NCBI RefSeq assembly: GCF_000385565.1
Contig: NC_021169.1
Location: 930,001 to 994,000, forward strand
DNA: 64,000 nucleotides
Origin: Archaeoglobus sulfaticallidus PM70-1
GTDB lineage: Archaea > Halobacteriota > Archaeoglobi > Archaeoglobales > Archaeoglobaceae
Reading direction: 5' to 3'
The notes under the pieces are model-generated. The model made no database searches, had not been told where the DNA came from, and saw only the letters and a list, made by a program, of their open reading frames with translations. The position numbers were made by a program, and so were the translations under genes. The stretch's first letter is position 1; every line of letters starts with the position of its first letter. Below are positions 1 to 8,376 of this stretch, in pieces.

Positions 1-48
1 CAACCTCTTCGGAGTGAAAATCCGGATTGAACTTTCAGACCTTATCTG

Positions 49-434
49 TCAGATAATAGCTTGCAGAAACCACGGCATCTCCTGCAACAGACCTTTACTT
101 CCCCAATACCCGTAATCCTCCCACCGAAGCCTGAACTTTCCGAATACCTCCATCTCTTCAGTCTCAACAATCAGCGATGCGTGATCCGGTGCATGGCCTG
201 GACCGAAATTTGATAGGGCATGAACAAGAATCTTCCTGTTTCTATTCACATTATCCCTGCTTAAATTACCTTCAAAATCAAAACCTGTGTCAATGATATT
301 TTCGCATCGGATTCGATGTAAGTTACCGTTGAACCGCCACCGATACCGCAGAAATTTTTCAGAGCCACGGTTCTCAGTTGAGGTTTCTCAAAAGCTTCGA
401 TTGTAATGCTTCCCTGTTTAATGATTTTTATGGA
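49..434 (-). pseudogene. Decayed MBL-fold metallohydrolase
   Basis: Read on the minus strand, about 434 to 298 encodes an open stretch with GGGSTVTYIESDAKI. From about 300 downward a different frame gives IIDTGFDFEGN and runs on through a GTG codon at 249 into FGPGHAPDHASLIVETEE, stopping at 49. These resemble the first and the later strands of a metallo-beta-lactamase-fold hydrolase. The two halves are joined by a frameshift near 299. The HxHxDH metal-binding core expected between them is absent, and no ATG, GTG or TTG opens the first half. I read it as a pseudogene with a frameshift and an internal deletion. The GTG frame alone (66 codons) could be translated, but nothing suggests it is functional. 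Confidence 0.6.
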
Positions 435-620
435 TTACAGGCATATGATAACTCCAATGTTGATACAGATAAATTTCCTGCTGTTTTAAAGAGCATGAAA
501 ATACCAAATATTATTATATGCTATCAATAAAAGAAATCGTAGAACAGCTAAATCTTCGAAAGGAACAAAAATACCTTTAGAAGAAATAAAAAAGACATAT
601 TCTTGATGCCCTCTCACAGG
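435..620. other. Non-coding or decayed stretch
   Basis: No complete gene is visible. On the plus strand about 424-534 is open in one frame and ends in NIIICYQ before a stop. A 20-codon frame starting at 521 (MLSIKEIVEQLNLRKEQKYL) overlaps its end. Both may be scraps of an older gene next to the decayed hydrolase. Neither has a supported start or a recognisable domain. Confidence 0.3.
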
Positions 621-623
621 CGT

Positions 624-2432
624 CTAATACTTGATGTAGATTTTCTTCCCCCTCATCAGAGCTATCTTGATCGCCTTCCCGATGTCCTTGTCTTTCCTGA
701 TTCTTATAACACCCTTCCTGCCTACTGATGCGGTTGTGAGATAGTCGTTTTCAGCGAAGATATCGACTTCTTTTCCTTCCAGTCCAGGAGCATAAATCAG
801 CCACTGCTTTCTGCTCTCTCCAACCTCTGCCTCTATAACTTCTCCCCTTCTCTTGCTTCTTAGAGGCTGAACATCGATGCTGATCTTCACTTCATCCTCT
901 ATCCGCTTTATGTTTCTTCCTCTCCTGCCAAGGATAAACGAGATCTGGTCCTCTGGGACCCTGATTATAGCCTTTCTGTCGTTCAGAACATCAACCTCGA
1001 AGTCTGTAACAAGTTCGAAGAGAATCTCCTCAAGCCTCTGCTTTATCTCCTCCGGATCTCGCTCGCCAACCAGCGGCATCACAACAACCTGTTCACCATA
1101 GGTGTAGATCTCGTATTCAACCCTCTTTGACTTGAAGTCGATTACATCTATTACCGGCCTTGCCAGATCTGCTTCGGTCATGCCTGTGGGTACCTTAACA
1201 TTGAACTTCAGCTCGTAAACCTTCGCTATCCTGCCAGCATCGATGAAGATTACTGTATCAACCACCTGCGGTATCACTCCAAGTTCAACTCTCCCGACCA
1301 TCCTCTGAACGGCATCTATTGCCCTTGTGGCATGAGTAACACCAATCATTCCCACACCAGCAAGCCTCATATCTGCGAAGATCTGGAAGTCGGATGTTTT
1401 TCTCAGCTCATCGTATATAGTGTAATCCGGTCTTACGAGAAGCAGTATGTCTGCTGTAAGGGACATGTCCCCCTCAAGTGGAGAGTATTGCGTTACCTCA
1501 TCTCTAACCATCAGATCTCTCGGACTCTCCATCGTCTTAACAAGGAAACCGTGTTCCATCAGAAAGTCTGCCACACTTGCGGCAAATGTTGACTTCCCTG
1601 CTCCCGGTGGCCCAGCGATGAGGATTCCCCTTTGCTTCTCGATGAATCTCCTTTTTAACTCCTCATCAACCCCATACTCGTGGATCGACACTTTTGCCAC
1701 AGGCCTTACTGCCGTTATCTCCATTTTATCCGAGAACGGTTTTTCAGCGATCGCTATCCTGAGATCTCTTAGCTGAACAACCACAGCACCATGCCTTTCG
1801 ATCTCTATGCTACTGTCATCATCCTGCCTCGCAGATTCCAGTATCTCGTTTGCTATGCCTCTGAGCTCCTCTGCGGTCATGGGAGTTTCGGAAAGCTTTA
1901 CCAGCTTTAGACTCCCTACTCTCCCTCGCTTGGCATATGGTGGAACACCTTCTTTGAGATGCACGCTGGCGGTATCTTCTGTAAAGAAGGACATTATTTT
2001 TGTCTTTTCTGGCTCTATCCTCTCCTGAGCGAGATATATCGAATCTATGCCCTTAGCTACCGATACGATATGCTGAACCCTGTCACATGTGATTAGAGTT
2101 GCATTTTCGACTTCAGCAACTCTTCTTATCATTTCATCTATCGCTCCACCCTTTGAGAGCTTGATGTCATCCAATCCTGGCCTCTCTCCAGAAAAAACCA
2201 CATCCAATCCTTTCTTTTCTGCTATTTTTCTGATCCTTGTAATCTCCTCAAGCCCTCTAAACCCGCTCATCTTTCCAAAGTTAGCCTGAGCTTCGAGTTC
2301 AGCAACTGCTGGCTCAGGAATTATTACCTTTCCATCAAAGCTTTTCTCAATTATCTTCGAAATCCTACCATCTATCAAAGCACTTGTGTCCAATACAATT
2401 TTTGATTTATTACTCAAATCAACTCCACTCAT
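624..2432 (-). CDS. PIN domain - ATPase - KH domain protein
   Basis: A 602-residue protein with three parts. An N-terminal PIN nuclease domain (about residues 10-130) carries [13 protein letters not shown] and later acidic residues including ATLITCDR. A central secretion-ATPase-like domain has the Walker A motif [13 protein letters not shown] (about 275-287). A C-terminal KH domain has [16 protein letters not shown] (about 495-510). This architecture is a conserved archaeal PINc/VapC-type ATPase family of unknown cellular role; RNA binding and cleavage are inferred from the PIN and KH folds. The ATG at 2432 is chosen because it overlaps the TGA of hisI (ATGA). An upstream in-frame GTG at 2471 would sit deep inside hisI. 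Likely translationally coupled to hisI. Confidence 0.85.
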   Translation of the reverse strand: MSGVDLSNKSKIVLDTSALIDGRISKIIEKSFDGKVIIPEPAVAELEAQANFGKMSGFRGLEEITRIRKIAEKKGLDVVFSGERPGLDDIKLSKGGAIDEMIRRVAEVENATLITCDRVQHIVSVAKGIDSIYLAQERIEPEKTKIMSFFTEDTASVHLKEGVPPYAKRGRVGSLKLVKLSETPMTAEELRGIANEILESARQDDDSSIEIERHGAVVVQLRDLRIAIAEKPFSDKMEITAVRPVAKVSIHEYGVDEELKRRFIEKQRGILIAGPPGAGKSTFAASVADFLMEHGFLVKTMESPRDLMVRDEVTQYSPLEGDMSLTADILLLVRPDYTIYDELRKTSDFQIFADMRLAGVGMIGVTHATRAIDAVQRMVGRVELGVIPQVVDTVIFIDAGRIAKVYELKFNVKVPTGMTEADLARPVIDVIDFKSKRVEYEIYTYGEQVVVMPLVGERDPEEIKQRLEEILFELVTDFEVDVLNDRKAIIRVPEDQISFILGRRGRNIKRIEDEVKISIDVQPLRSKRRGEVIEAEVGESRKQWLIYAPGLEGKEVDIFAENDYLTTASVGRKGVIRIRKDKDIGKAIKIALMRGKKIYIKY

Positions 2433-2779
2433 AGATCTTCTCCCCATAATTTGTTGTGAAAGCAGGTCCACTCTCCGGTATGACAGGCCTTTCCGTTCTG
2501 TTCAACAACATATATTATCGCATCCCTATCGCAATCAGCGTAAACAGAAATAACTTTCTGAACATTTCCTGAAGTTTCTCCTTTCTTCCACAGCTTTTTT
2601 CTGCTTCTGCTCCAGTAATGAGCGTAACCAGTTTCAAAAGTTTTTCTGATCGCTTCTTCATTAGCATATGCGAGCATTAGCACATCCCTCGTTTTTACAT
2701 CTTGCACAACCACAGGTATGAGACCCGATTCACTAAACTTAAGATTATTAATATCTCCATCTATGTTAAGTTTGCCCAT
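2429..2779 (-). CDS. hisI: Phosphoribosyl-AMP cyclohydrolase
   Basis: Third step of histidine synthesis: opens the purine ring of phosphoribosyl-AMP. The 116-residue product carries the metal-binding stretch ADCDRDAI and the Cys-containing end CHTGEWTCF, both diagnostic of HisI; the three cysteines match the zinc ligands of the archaeal enzyme. Length is normal for a stand-alone HisI without a HisE domain. The ATG at 2779 is preferred over the TTG nine bases upstream. It is first in a two-gene unit with the PIN-ATPase. No other his gene is in the window. Confidence 0.93.
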   Translation of the reverse strand: MGKLNIDGDINNLKFSESGLIPVVVQDVKTRDVLMLAYANEEAIRKTFETGYAHYWSRSRKKLWKKGETSGNVQKVISVYADCDRDAIIYVVEQNGKACHTGEWTCFHNKLWGEDL

Positions 2780-2837
2780 ACTAATCAAATCATGCGAAGT
2801 TTTATAAAGCTTATATGATGTCTGGGTTGTGATGTAA

Positions 2838-3545
2838 ATGAGGTTATTTAGAACTGGAATACCATCCCTCGATACACAGCTTAAGGGAGGTCTCCCTTCT
2901 GAGAACCTGACATTAATCCTGGCTGAGCCTGGGGTGGGTGAGGAGATATTCTCATATCATATTGTGGTTGAAGGACTGAAGAGGGGAGAGAGAGTACTGT
3001 ATATCACAACAGACTACTCAAAAGAAGCTGTTTTAAAAAGTTTGAAGATGTATTTCAAGGAAGTAGATTTTTCGAATCTGGAAATAATCGACTTTTTCTC
3101 TCAAAGAACAACCCTCGTGCTTGAAAACACAGATATGGAGGCATATATTAGAGGCCTCAGGCAGGATTATATAGGATCTGTATTGAAGTTACTGAAAAAA
3201 GAGAACTACGATAGAGTTATCCTAAACAATCTGACTTTCTACATAATCACATATGAGTTTGAAGAGGTGCAGTATTTCTTAGAGAACCTTAAACTTTTAA
3301 CAAAGATCAAGGATTCGCTGACAGTCCTGTTGATGACTGAAAATATGTTTGATGTCAGAATTGAAACTGCCGTAAAACACCTGAGCGATGCTGTAATCGA
3401 CCTTGATCTGAGAGAAGTTGAGAACGAGATACAGAGGAGACTAAAAATAATCAAACTACTGAATTATGTCCCCCCTAAAAACATAATGAGGTATGAGCTT
3501 ACACAGAGAGGGATAATGATGGAATCTTTAATGAGGGTTGTGTAA
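2838..3545 (+). CDS. KaiC-like RecA-superfamily protein, degenerate P-loop
   Basis: A 235-residue protein with the fold signature of KaiC/RadA-like ATPases: [18 protein letters not shown] at the start, as in KaiC-type proteins. The loop that should be GxxGxGKT/S reads [10 protein letters not shown] (about residues 29-38), so the phosphate-binding lysine and the Mg-binding Ser/Thr are both lost. It is probably not an active ATPase; such proteins may act as regulators or binding partners. It is divergent from hisI; the intergenic region holds TTTATAAAGCTTATATGA, a likely TATA element. cgi121 follows 43 bases downstream on the same strand. The function is not known. Confidence 0.75.
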   Translation: MRLFRTGIPSLDTQLKGGLPSENLTLILAEPGVGEEIFSYHIVVEGLKRGERVLYITTDYSKEAVLKSLKMYFKEVDFSNLEIIDFFSQRTTLVLENTDMEAYIRGLRQDYIGSVLKLLKKENYDRVILNNLTFYIITYEFEEVQYFLENLKLLTKIKDSLTVLLMTENMFDVRIETAVKHLSDAVIDLDLREVENEIQRRLKIIKLLNYVPPKNIMRYELTQRGIMMESLMRVV

Positions 3546-3588
3546 GGTCTTCGCTGTCATGAAAGGTTTGTTAATATGGAGGCTGTAT

Positions 3589-4086
3589 ATGGTGGCCTAC
3601 AAAATCTTCTGCGGGGTTGTTGGCTGTGAAGTTGAGGATTTCTTCAACTTTTTCAAAGAGAGAGGCCTTGATGTTTCTGCAATAAACGCAAAGTATGTCT
3701 TGAACAGGGAAATTTTGGATTTTGCCGTTGGTAAAGCTCTGAAAAGATGGTACAGCGGAGAAAGGATTTCGAGGAATCTCGGTGTGGAGATAATGCTCTA
3801 TCTATTCGCAACGAGGCAGATAAGAGATGTCATTCAATTTGGATTGAAGGAGAGAGGCATGAAGGTCTATGTTGTGGTAATTAGCGATCGCGATATAAAC
3901 GAGGCTGAATTTGATTGTGTTGATATTGTTGATTGTGAGGAGATGGAGACGGAGCTTAACGAAGAGAAGTTAAAAAAGTTCATGGAAATCTATGACATAA
4001 ATGAGGAAGAACTTGAGATCGCTGGTAAGGAAAATTTTGATTTGCTCGTTAAGGAGAAGATCGTTCTTTTCGATTTGAATAAATAA
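3589..4086 (+). CDS. cgi121: KEOPS complex subunit Cgi121
   Basis: A 165-residue protein with RNLGVEIMLYLFATRQI (about 60-76), the conserved core of archaeal Cgi121, which helps the KEOPS complex bring tRNA to Kae1 for threonylcarbamoylation of A37. I choose the ATG at 3589 because GGAGG sits at 3578-3582, six bases upstream. An in-frame TTG at 3538 overlapping the previous gene has no such site. The C-terminal third is rich in acidic residues. No other KEOPS gene is visible, which is usual for archaea. The assignment rests on family pattern memory and is good but not certain. Confidence 0.75.
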   Translation: MVAYKIFCGVVGCEVEDFFNFFKERGLDVSAINAKYVLNREILDFAVGKALKRWYSGERISRNLGVEIMLYLFATRQIRDVIQFGLKERGMKVYVVVISDRDINEAEFDCVDIVDCEEMETELNEEKLKKFMEIYDINEEELEIAGKENFDLLVKEKIVLFDLNK

Positions 4087-4124
4087 AAAGAGATTAAGTG
4101 TCCATCCATAAATATGCCTAAATC

Positions 4125-4730
4125 TTACTGTTCCAGCTTATCGTGAACCCACTGCTCCCCATCTACATAGATTTCTTTCTTCCACACAGGAAGCTCACGC
4201 TTTATGATCTCCATGCTCTCAGACAGCGGCTTCCACACATCCTTCCTGTGCCTGCCCATGATAACAACATATACAATATCCTCTCCGACATTGATCTTGC
4301 CCTTTTTATGGAATATCTTTACTCCCTCAACACCCGGATAGCTTTTCAGGATGTTCTCTATCTCCCTGACCTTTTCACTGAAAACAGGTTCGTAAGCCTC
4401 ATACTCGAGTCTCACAACTTCCTTCCCGTCTGAGAATTTCCTCACAAATCCAACAAAAATACCTATTGCCCCGCAATACTCAGCATTCTCTCTCTTTACC
4501 TTTTTTATGAGGGAAGCGAGAGATTCAACCTCCGGATCTAAATCCACCTCATTAAACCCATCCAGAAAGGCAAACTCATAACCGAGAGATGCAAGAACTT
4601 CCAGAACATCACCCAAGTCATGTGTAGTTTCCATCTGAAGCTTTTCTGACTTGCAAAAAATCTTTTCATCTTTTTTTGTGATCAGAACGGCATTCTCCTT
4701 GGATTCATCAAATCCTCTCAGGATTTTCAT
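4125..4730 (-). CDS. moaE: Molybdopterin synthase catalytic subunit with N-terminal extension
   Basis: Residues about 75-201 are a MoaE domain: VGFVR, then GRHRKDVWKPLSESMEIIK and LPVWKKE, which includes the catalytic lysine region. With MoaD thiocarboxylate it inserts the dithiolene sulfurs into precursor Z. The first 70 or so residues are extra compared with bacterial MoaE (about 150 residues). They include DLGDVLEVLASLGYEFAFLDGF, which resembles the distal part of MobB (the DVLLVEGF region) but has no P-loop. The ATG at 4730 lies 23 bases inside the preceding phosphoesterase gene, so the two are probably co-translated. No moaD lies beside it; a MoeB-like E1 enzyme is at 19020. Confidence 0.88.
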   Translation of the reverse strand: MKILRGFDESKENAVLITKKDEKIFCKSEKLQMETTHDLGDVLEVLASLGYEFAFLDGFNEVDLDPEVESLASLIKKVKRENAEYCGAIGIFVGFVRKFSDGKEVVRLEYEAYEPVFSEKVREIENILKSYPGVEGVKIFHKKGKINVGEDIVYVVIMGRHRKDVWKPLSESMEIIKRELPVWKKEIYVDGEQWVHDKLEQ

Positions 4731-5241
4731 TCAGCCTTACCCCCATACCGCAGACAACATCCTGAACGATCTTCATCTCAACATTCACCCTCTTCCCCTC
4801 AACGGTTATCTCCGCACAACTCGCTATCGACAGTCTCGGTTTTGTCGGGCTTCCAGGACATATAAGGAGCTTCCCACCCACAGACTCGACCACGAATCTG
4901 TGAATGTGCCCGAAAACGAGAACATCTACACTCATCTCCTTGGCCTTGTAGCCGAGATCATCGAATCTGTTCAGGTAGTTTCCCTGATGTATCAATCCAA
5001 TTTTCAAGCCCTCTACAGAGAACCTCGTGAGTTCGGGCAGTTCCTTTTTGATTCTGTTGTCATCCGCATTGCCACGGACTGCAAAAAGATCGTACTCTTT
5101 TTTCAGGGTCTCATAAACCTCGTATTTTGTGAAATCACCACAATGGACTATCAGATCTGCGTTGTCCATCAGCTCAGAAAGTTTCTTTGGTGGATGCCAT
5201 AAATCCATGTGTGTATCGCTTATGGCGATTATTTTTGTCAT
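4708..5241 (-). CDS. YfcE/MJ0936-type calcineurin-like phosphodiesterase
   Basis: A 177-residue single-domain metallophosphoesterase. Metal-binding motifs are in order: SDTHMD (about 8-13), HCGDF (about 34), RGNADD (about 57) and GHIHRF (about 110), followed by NPGS-like CPGSPTKPR. The archaeal MJ0936/YfcE family hydrolyses phosphodiester substrates in vitro; the physiological substrate is unknown. The ATG at 5241 is chosen over a TTG at 5250. It sits between the RsbRD-like gene and moaE, each pair nearly touching, so the three are probably one transcript. Confidence 0.88.
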   Translation of the reverse strand: MTKIIAISDTHMDLWHPPKKLSELMDNADLIVHCGDFTKYEVYETLKKEYDLFAVRGNADDNRIKKELPELTRFSVEGLKIGLIHQGNYLNRFDDLGYKAKEMSVDVLVFGHIHRFVVESVGGKLLICPGSPTKPRLSIASCAEITVEGKRVNVEMKIVQDVVCGMGVRLNENPERI

Positions 5242-5242
5242 G

Positions 5243-5794
5243 CTACTCAACCCTCATGTTATCGTAAAATTCCTGATCCTCGAGGGCGAGCTCTATCGAT
5301 CTTTCAAGCATCCTCTTCTCTTTCTCCTTCTCCATCAGCCTGAGCTCGAATATTTCTTCCCTTATCCCTGCATACCTGTCAAAGGATAGCCTTGCAAGGT
5401 TGTAGAAGATTCTATCCAGCTTTCTATAATCATCTATACTCATGTTCGGGAACATACTGTATATCAATTCCTTGAGATTTAACAGCATCATAATCGCATC
5501 TCCAGGACTCAGAAACCTGTCAGTGGCGAGATATCGCATGAGGTTATCCACTGCCTCATCTAAATCTTCTGGATCATTTCCAGAGAAAAGATCTATAACC
5601 CCGGAAACAATTCTGGATGTGCAGTCATCGAGGTACTCTTCAACCTCTATTGCCGCTTTAAACCTCTCTCCAAACATCATCTTCTTCCATTCTTCATGGA
5701 TTGCTTTCTGAACCCTTCTGAGGTCCTTTTCCCTGAGTCTTATGACTTTTCTGACCTTTGTTTCTTTTATCTCTTTCTTTTCCACCGATATCAC
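5243..5794 (-). CDS. RsbRD-N-like helical domain protein
   Basis: A 183-residue soluble helical protein. The middle part, RIVSGVIDLFSGNDPEDLDE followed by LMRYLATDRFLSPGDAIMML, matches the pattern of RsbRD N-terminal sensor domains, which are globin-like helical domains found at the front of bacterial stress sensors. Here the domain stands alone, with a charged N-terminal part and a coiled-coil-like C-terminus rich in Glu and Arg. Start is uncertain: GTG at 5794, or GTG at 5785, which has GGTGAT just upstream. The role is unknown; it could be a sensory or scaffold protein. Confidence 0.6.
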   Translation of the reverse strand: MISVEKKEIKETKVRKVIRLREKDLRRVQKAIHEEWKKMMFGERFKAAIEVEEYLDDCTSRIVSGVIDLFSGNDPEDLDEAVDNLMRYLATDRFLSPGDAIMMLLNLKELIYSMFPNMSIDDYRKLDRIFYNLARLSFDRYAGIREEIFELRLMEKEKEKRMLERSIELALEDQEFYDNMRVE

Positions 5795-5809
5795 CCTGGA
5801 TGTATGTTA

Positions 5810-6667
5810 CTAGAAACTATGTAGAGATCCGATAACCATCGCGAGATAGATTACACCAAGAGTTTTGCTTGCGAGCTTATACATACTTTTTGCTCCGATT
5901 CTGGAAGGCGCTTTTGCGAACACTATTGCCCTGTACAGGAAATAGGTCGTGATTATAACAGAGGTTATGAAGTAAGCTGGACCGAATGGCAGAACCAGAA
6001 ACAGCAGGGTAACCATGAAGAGCATTAAAGCCACACTAAAAACTATTATCCACGAAGCCCTCTCCATTCCGGCTATTAGTGGCAGCATCGGTATATTTGC
6101 CCTTCTGTAGTCCTCTTCATAGTGCATCGAGAGGTACCAGATGTGAGCAGGGATCCACAGCAGAATTATCATTGATATGAGCATTCCTGCGACATCGAAA
6201 TACCCCTTTGCTGCAGTCCACCCAGCAAAAGAGGGCATTGCCCCGGCAAGCCCACCCAAAACAATAGAATATGGACTTTTTCTCTTCAGCATTATTGTGT
6301 ATATGACGATGTCAAAAAAGAGCCCCAGGAAGATTACAATTGAAACATAGATGTTTATCGTGTAGCTTATGGCTATACCTATCAGGAAAAGCAGGGTTCC
6401 ATAAATTGCGCACACAGTTTCGGGGAGTCTTCCAGATGGAACTGGTCGTTTCATAGTTCTTGGCATTAGAATGTCTATATCTCTGTCCAGAACCATGTTC
6501 AGAGCTGTTGTGCCAGCAACTGCAAGAGACACAGCCAAGAACACCTTGATCAGTTCAACCGGGTGGAACGAAAAGCCTGATGCAACTAAAAATGACATTA
6601 TGCAGGTAATCATGAGTAGCAGTGTCTGTTTGGGTTTTGTTACTTCAACGAAGGCTTTCAAATCCAT
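5810..6667 (-). CDS. ctaB: Heme O synthase (protoheme IX farnesyltransferase)
   Basis: A 285-residue UbiA-superfamily prenyltransferase with about nine membrane segments. The first aspartate-rich motif NMVLDRDIDILMPRT (about 57-71) followed by KRPVPSGRLPE is the CtaB signature that separates it from other UbiA enzymes. It adds a farnesyl-type chain to heme b to make heme O, usually for heme-copper oxidases. No terminal oxidase gene is in the window, which is notable for an expected anaerobe. It is divergent from a His-rich secreted protein, and both promoters carry a GTAACAAAT box. Confidence 0.87.
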   Translation of the reverse strand: MDLKAFVEVTKPKQTLLLMITCIMSFLVASGFSFHPVELIKVFLAVSLAVAGTTALNMVLDRDIDILMPRTMKRPVPSGRLPETVCAIYGTLLFLIGIAISYTINIYVSIVIFLGLFFDIVIYTIMLKRKSPYSIVLGGLAGAMPSFAGWTAAKGYFDVAGMLISMIILLWIPAHIWYLSMHYEEDYRRANIPMLPLIAGMERASWIIVFSVALMLFMVTLLFLVLPFGPAYFITSVIITTYFLYRAIVFAKAPSRIGAKSMYKLASKTLGVIYLAMVIGSLHSF

Positions 6668-6684
6668 GTTTGCCAGTTTTGTTC

Positions 6685-6758
6685 ATTTGTTACTTGAATA
6701 TTTCGGTGGCTGAAAATTCAACCGTAAAGTTTATTTACATGCGTAACAAATATGTTAC
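6685..6758. promoter_or_regulatory. Shared operator of ctaB and secreted His-rich gene
   Basis: ATTTGTTAC at 6685-6693 is the exact reverse complement of GTAACAAAT at 6743-6751. The latter is half of an inverted repeat, GTAACAAATATGTTAC (6743-6758). Each box lies just downstream of an AT-rich TATA-like element for its own gene: about 6694-6704 on the minus strand, and GTTTATTTA at 6729-6737 on the plus strand. That position suits a repressor blocking transcription start. The repeats are seen directly; the regulatory reading is inference. Confidence 0.55.
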
Positions 6759-6778
6759 ACATGTAGGAGGTGATTGAG

Positions 6779-7186
6779 ATGAGATTGATGTGGAAGCTCG
6801 CAGCAGTATTTGTAATCATTGGAGCAGTATCGCTGGTAGCAGCAGAAAATCTGGACGATGTACTGCACAACTCCGAAGTCCAAGCAACCTGCCAGAACCA
6901 CTACAGATTGATACACGATGGAAAGTTTGTTGGAGTGCTGTGGGAGAATGCGGACCCAAGCAAACTGAGAGTTGGTGAAGAGTATAGATCATGGTGGGGT
7001 ATCAGAGCACCGATATTGGACGGTGACAGAGAAGTAGGCCAGCTTCGAATGATGAACGAGAGCCTGCAGCAGGGACATCACGGGGCCCATCATGGGAATC
7101 ATGGGCAGTACTGGCAGGATCACAGCTGCGGCAACTGTGACGGAAGCGAAATGAGACATGGATGGGGAGCAAAGTATAGAAGTTGA
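6779..7186 (+). CDS. Secreted His/Met-rich protein, possible metal binder
   Basis: A 135-residue protein beginning with a clear signal peptide: MRLMWK, then a hydrophobic core ending SLVAAEN. The mature part has a tryptophan-rich middle and a C-terminal tail (about 103-130) dense in His, Met, Gly and Cys: GHHGAHHGNHGQYWQDH then SCGNCDG. The tail looks suited to bind a transition metal such as copper or nickel, or heme, outside the membrane. The ATG at 6779 follows a perfect GGAGGTGA at 6766-6773. Divergence from ctaB suggests a link to heme or copper metabolism. I do not recognise the family. Confidence 0.72.
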   Translation: MRLMWKLAAVFVIIGAVSLVAAENLDDVLHNSEVQATCQNHYRLIHDGKFVGVLWENADPSKLRVGEEYRSWWGIRAPILDGDREVGQLRMMNESLQQGHHGAHHGNHGQYWQDHSCGNCDGSEMRHGWGAKYRS

Positions 7187-7438
7187 GAAGATAAATATAA
7201 AGAAAGATAAATTCTCCTTACTTTTTTCAATCCGATTGAGATTTAAATAGCGTTAAAAGGGCAGTTCTGAAATATAACCTTTGGATATAAAAAGCAAGAT
7301 AGCAATTGCAGCTTTCAGGAAACTAACAGAGTCGATATCTTTTGCAAAGAGCTGGATTGAGTTCTTGGGAGATGAGTTTAAGATGTTTTGCACTTAACCA
7401 TAAAAAAATTTTGGGGATTTAAAATTTACCATCTCAGC

Positions 7439-8356
7439 TCACAGATTATCTAGAAACTCCTGCAACTCTTTCTTACTGGGTATTCCCGCTCTAGCTCCAA
7501 CCTTCTGGATATTTTTCATCGCTGAAAAGTTTCCAATTTTACCACATTTATCTAGGGGGTAGCCCTTGATGTATCCGTAGATAAAGCCCGCATTGAACGC
7601 ATCTCCCGCTCCAGTAGTATCAACCGGCTTCGTTCTGTAAGCCTTCACACAGAACTCCTTCTCACCATCGCTGATATAACAGCCATCTTTGCCCAGTTTA
7701 ACAACAACGATCTTGCAGCCCATCGAAACTATCTCCTTGGCTGCATCAACATAGTCCATGTTCATCAGAAGCTCTATTTCATTTCTGCTCGGCATGAATA
7801 TGGTTGTCTTCTTTATTATCCCTTCAAGCTCATTCAAACCTCTCTCAACATATATAAGCCCGGGATCAAAAGATATTTCAGCTATACCTTCCTCAACAAT
7901 TCTCTTCTGACTTTCAAAAGAATCAATACCGTTCTTACAGATAAAAGATGTCAGATGTATAAGCTTGGCCCTGAAATTTTTTGATATGCTGTCATACCTT
8001 ATCGTATCATTAACCCCCGGATCAACAAGAATGGCTCTATTTCCGGAGTCATCAACAAAGATTAGAGCATTACCACTCCGTCCATCCTGTTTCAGGATCA
8101 GAGATGTGTCCACTCCCTCCCGCTCAAAATCGTTGAGGAGAAACTTGCCATCCTCATCACTGCCAACTGTTCCTATAAATGCCGTTTTCAAACCGAACCT
8201 TGCCAGCCCGGCTATCGTGTTTGCAGAGCTACCACCAGCATGAAGCTCAACATCTTTTACAAACCCCTCTTCATCCTTTCCCGGTATCTTATCCACCCGG
8301 TATATCTTGTCGAGGTTTATCGCCCCGAATCCAACAACATCGAACATATCAACCAT
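7439..8356 (-). CDS. PfkB-family carbohydrate or nucleoside kinase
   Basis: A 305-residue ribokinase-fold protein. The first PfkB signature region is ELHAGGSSANTIAGLARFG (about 36-54) and the second is DTTGAGDAFNAGFIYG (about 245-260), with the catalytic aspartate in GAGD. The substrate cannot be read from sequence; sugars, nucleosides and sugar phosphates are all used in this family. The ATG at 8356 is preceded by GGGGTGG. The HAD-family gene lies immediately upstream with its stop 21 bases before this start, so the two form an operon. Confidence 0.88.
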   Translation of the reverse strand: MVDMFDVVGFGAINLDKIYRVDKIPGKDEEGFVKDVELHAGGSSANTIAGLARFGLKTAFIGTVGSDEDGKFLLNDFEREGVDTSLILKQDGRSGNALIFVDDSGNRAILVDPGVNDTIRYDSISKNFRAKLIHLTSFICKNGIDSFESQKRIVEEGIAEISFDPGLIYVERGLNELEGIIKKTTIFMPSRNEIELLMNMDYVDAAKEIVSMGCKIVVVKLGKDGCYISDGEKEFCVKAYRTKPVDTTGAGDAFNAGFIYGYIKGYPLDKCGKIGNFSAMKNIQKVGARAGIPSKKELQEFLDNL

Positions 8357-8376
8357 ACTTCCACCCCTTCTTTCTA

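Noticed and set aside
4651-5202. Long plus-strand frame of 183 codons
   Set aside because: Shadow of the phosphoesterase and moaE genes, which carry clear motifs on the minus strand.
7281-7397. Short frame of 38 codons in the 7187-7438 gap (ends DEFKMFCT)
   Set aside because: TTG start without a ribosome binding site and no recognisable domain; possibly a scrap, not a supported gene.
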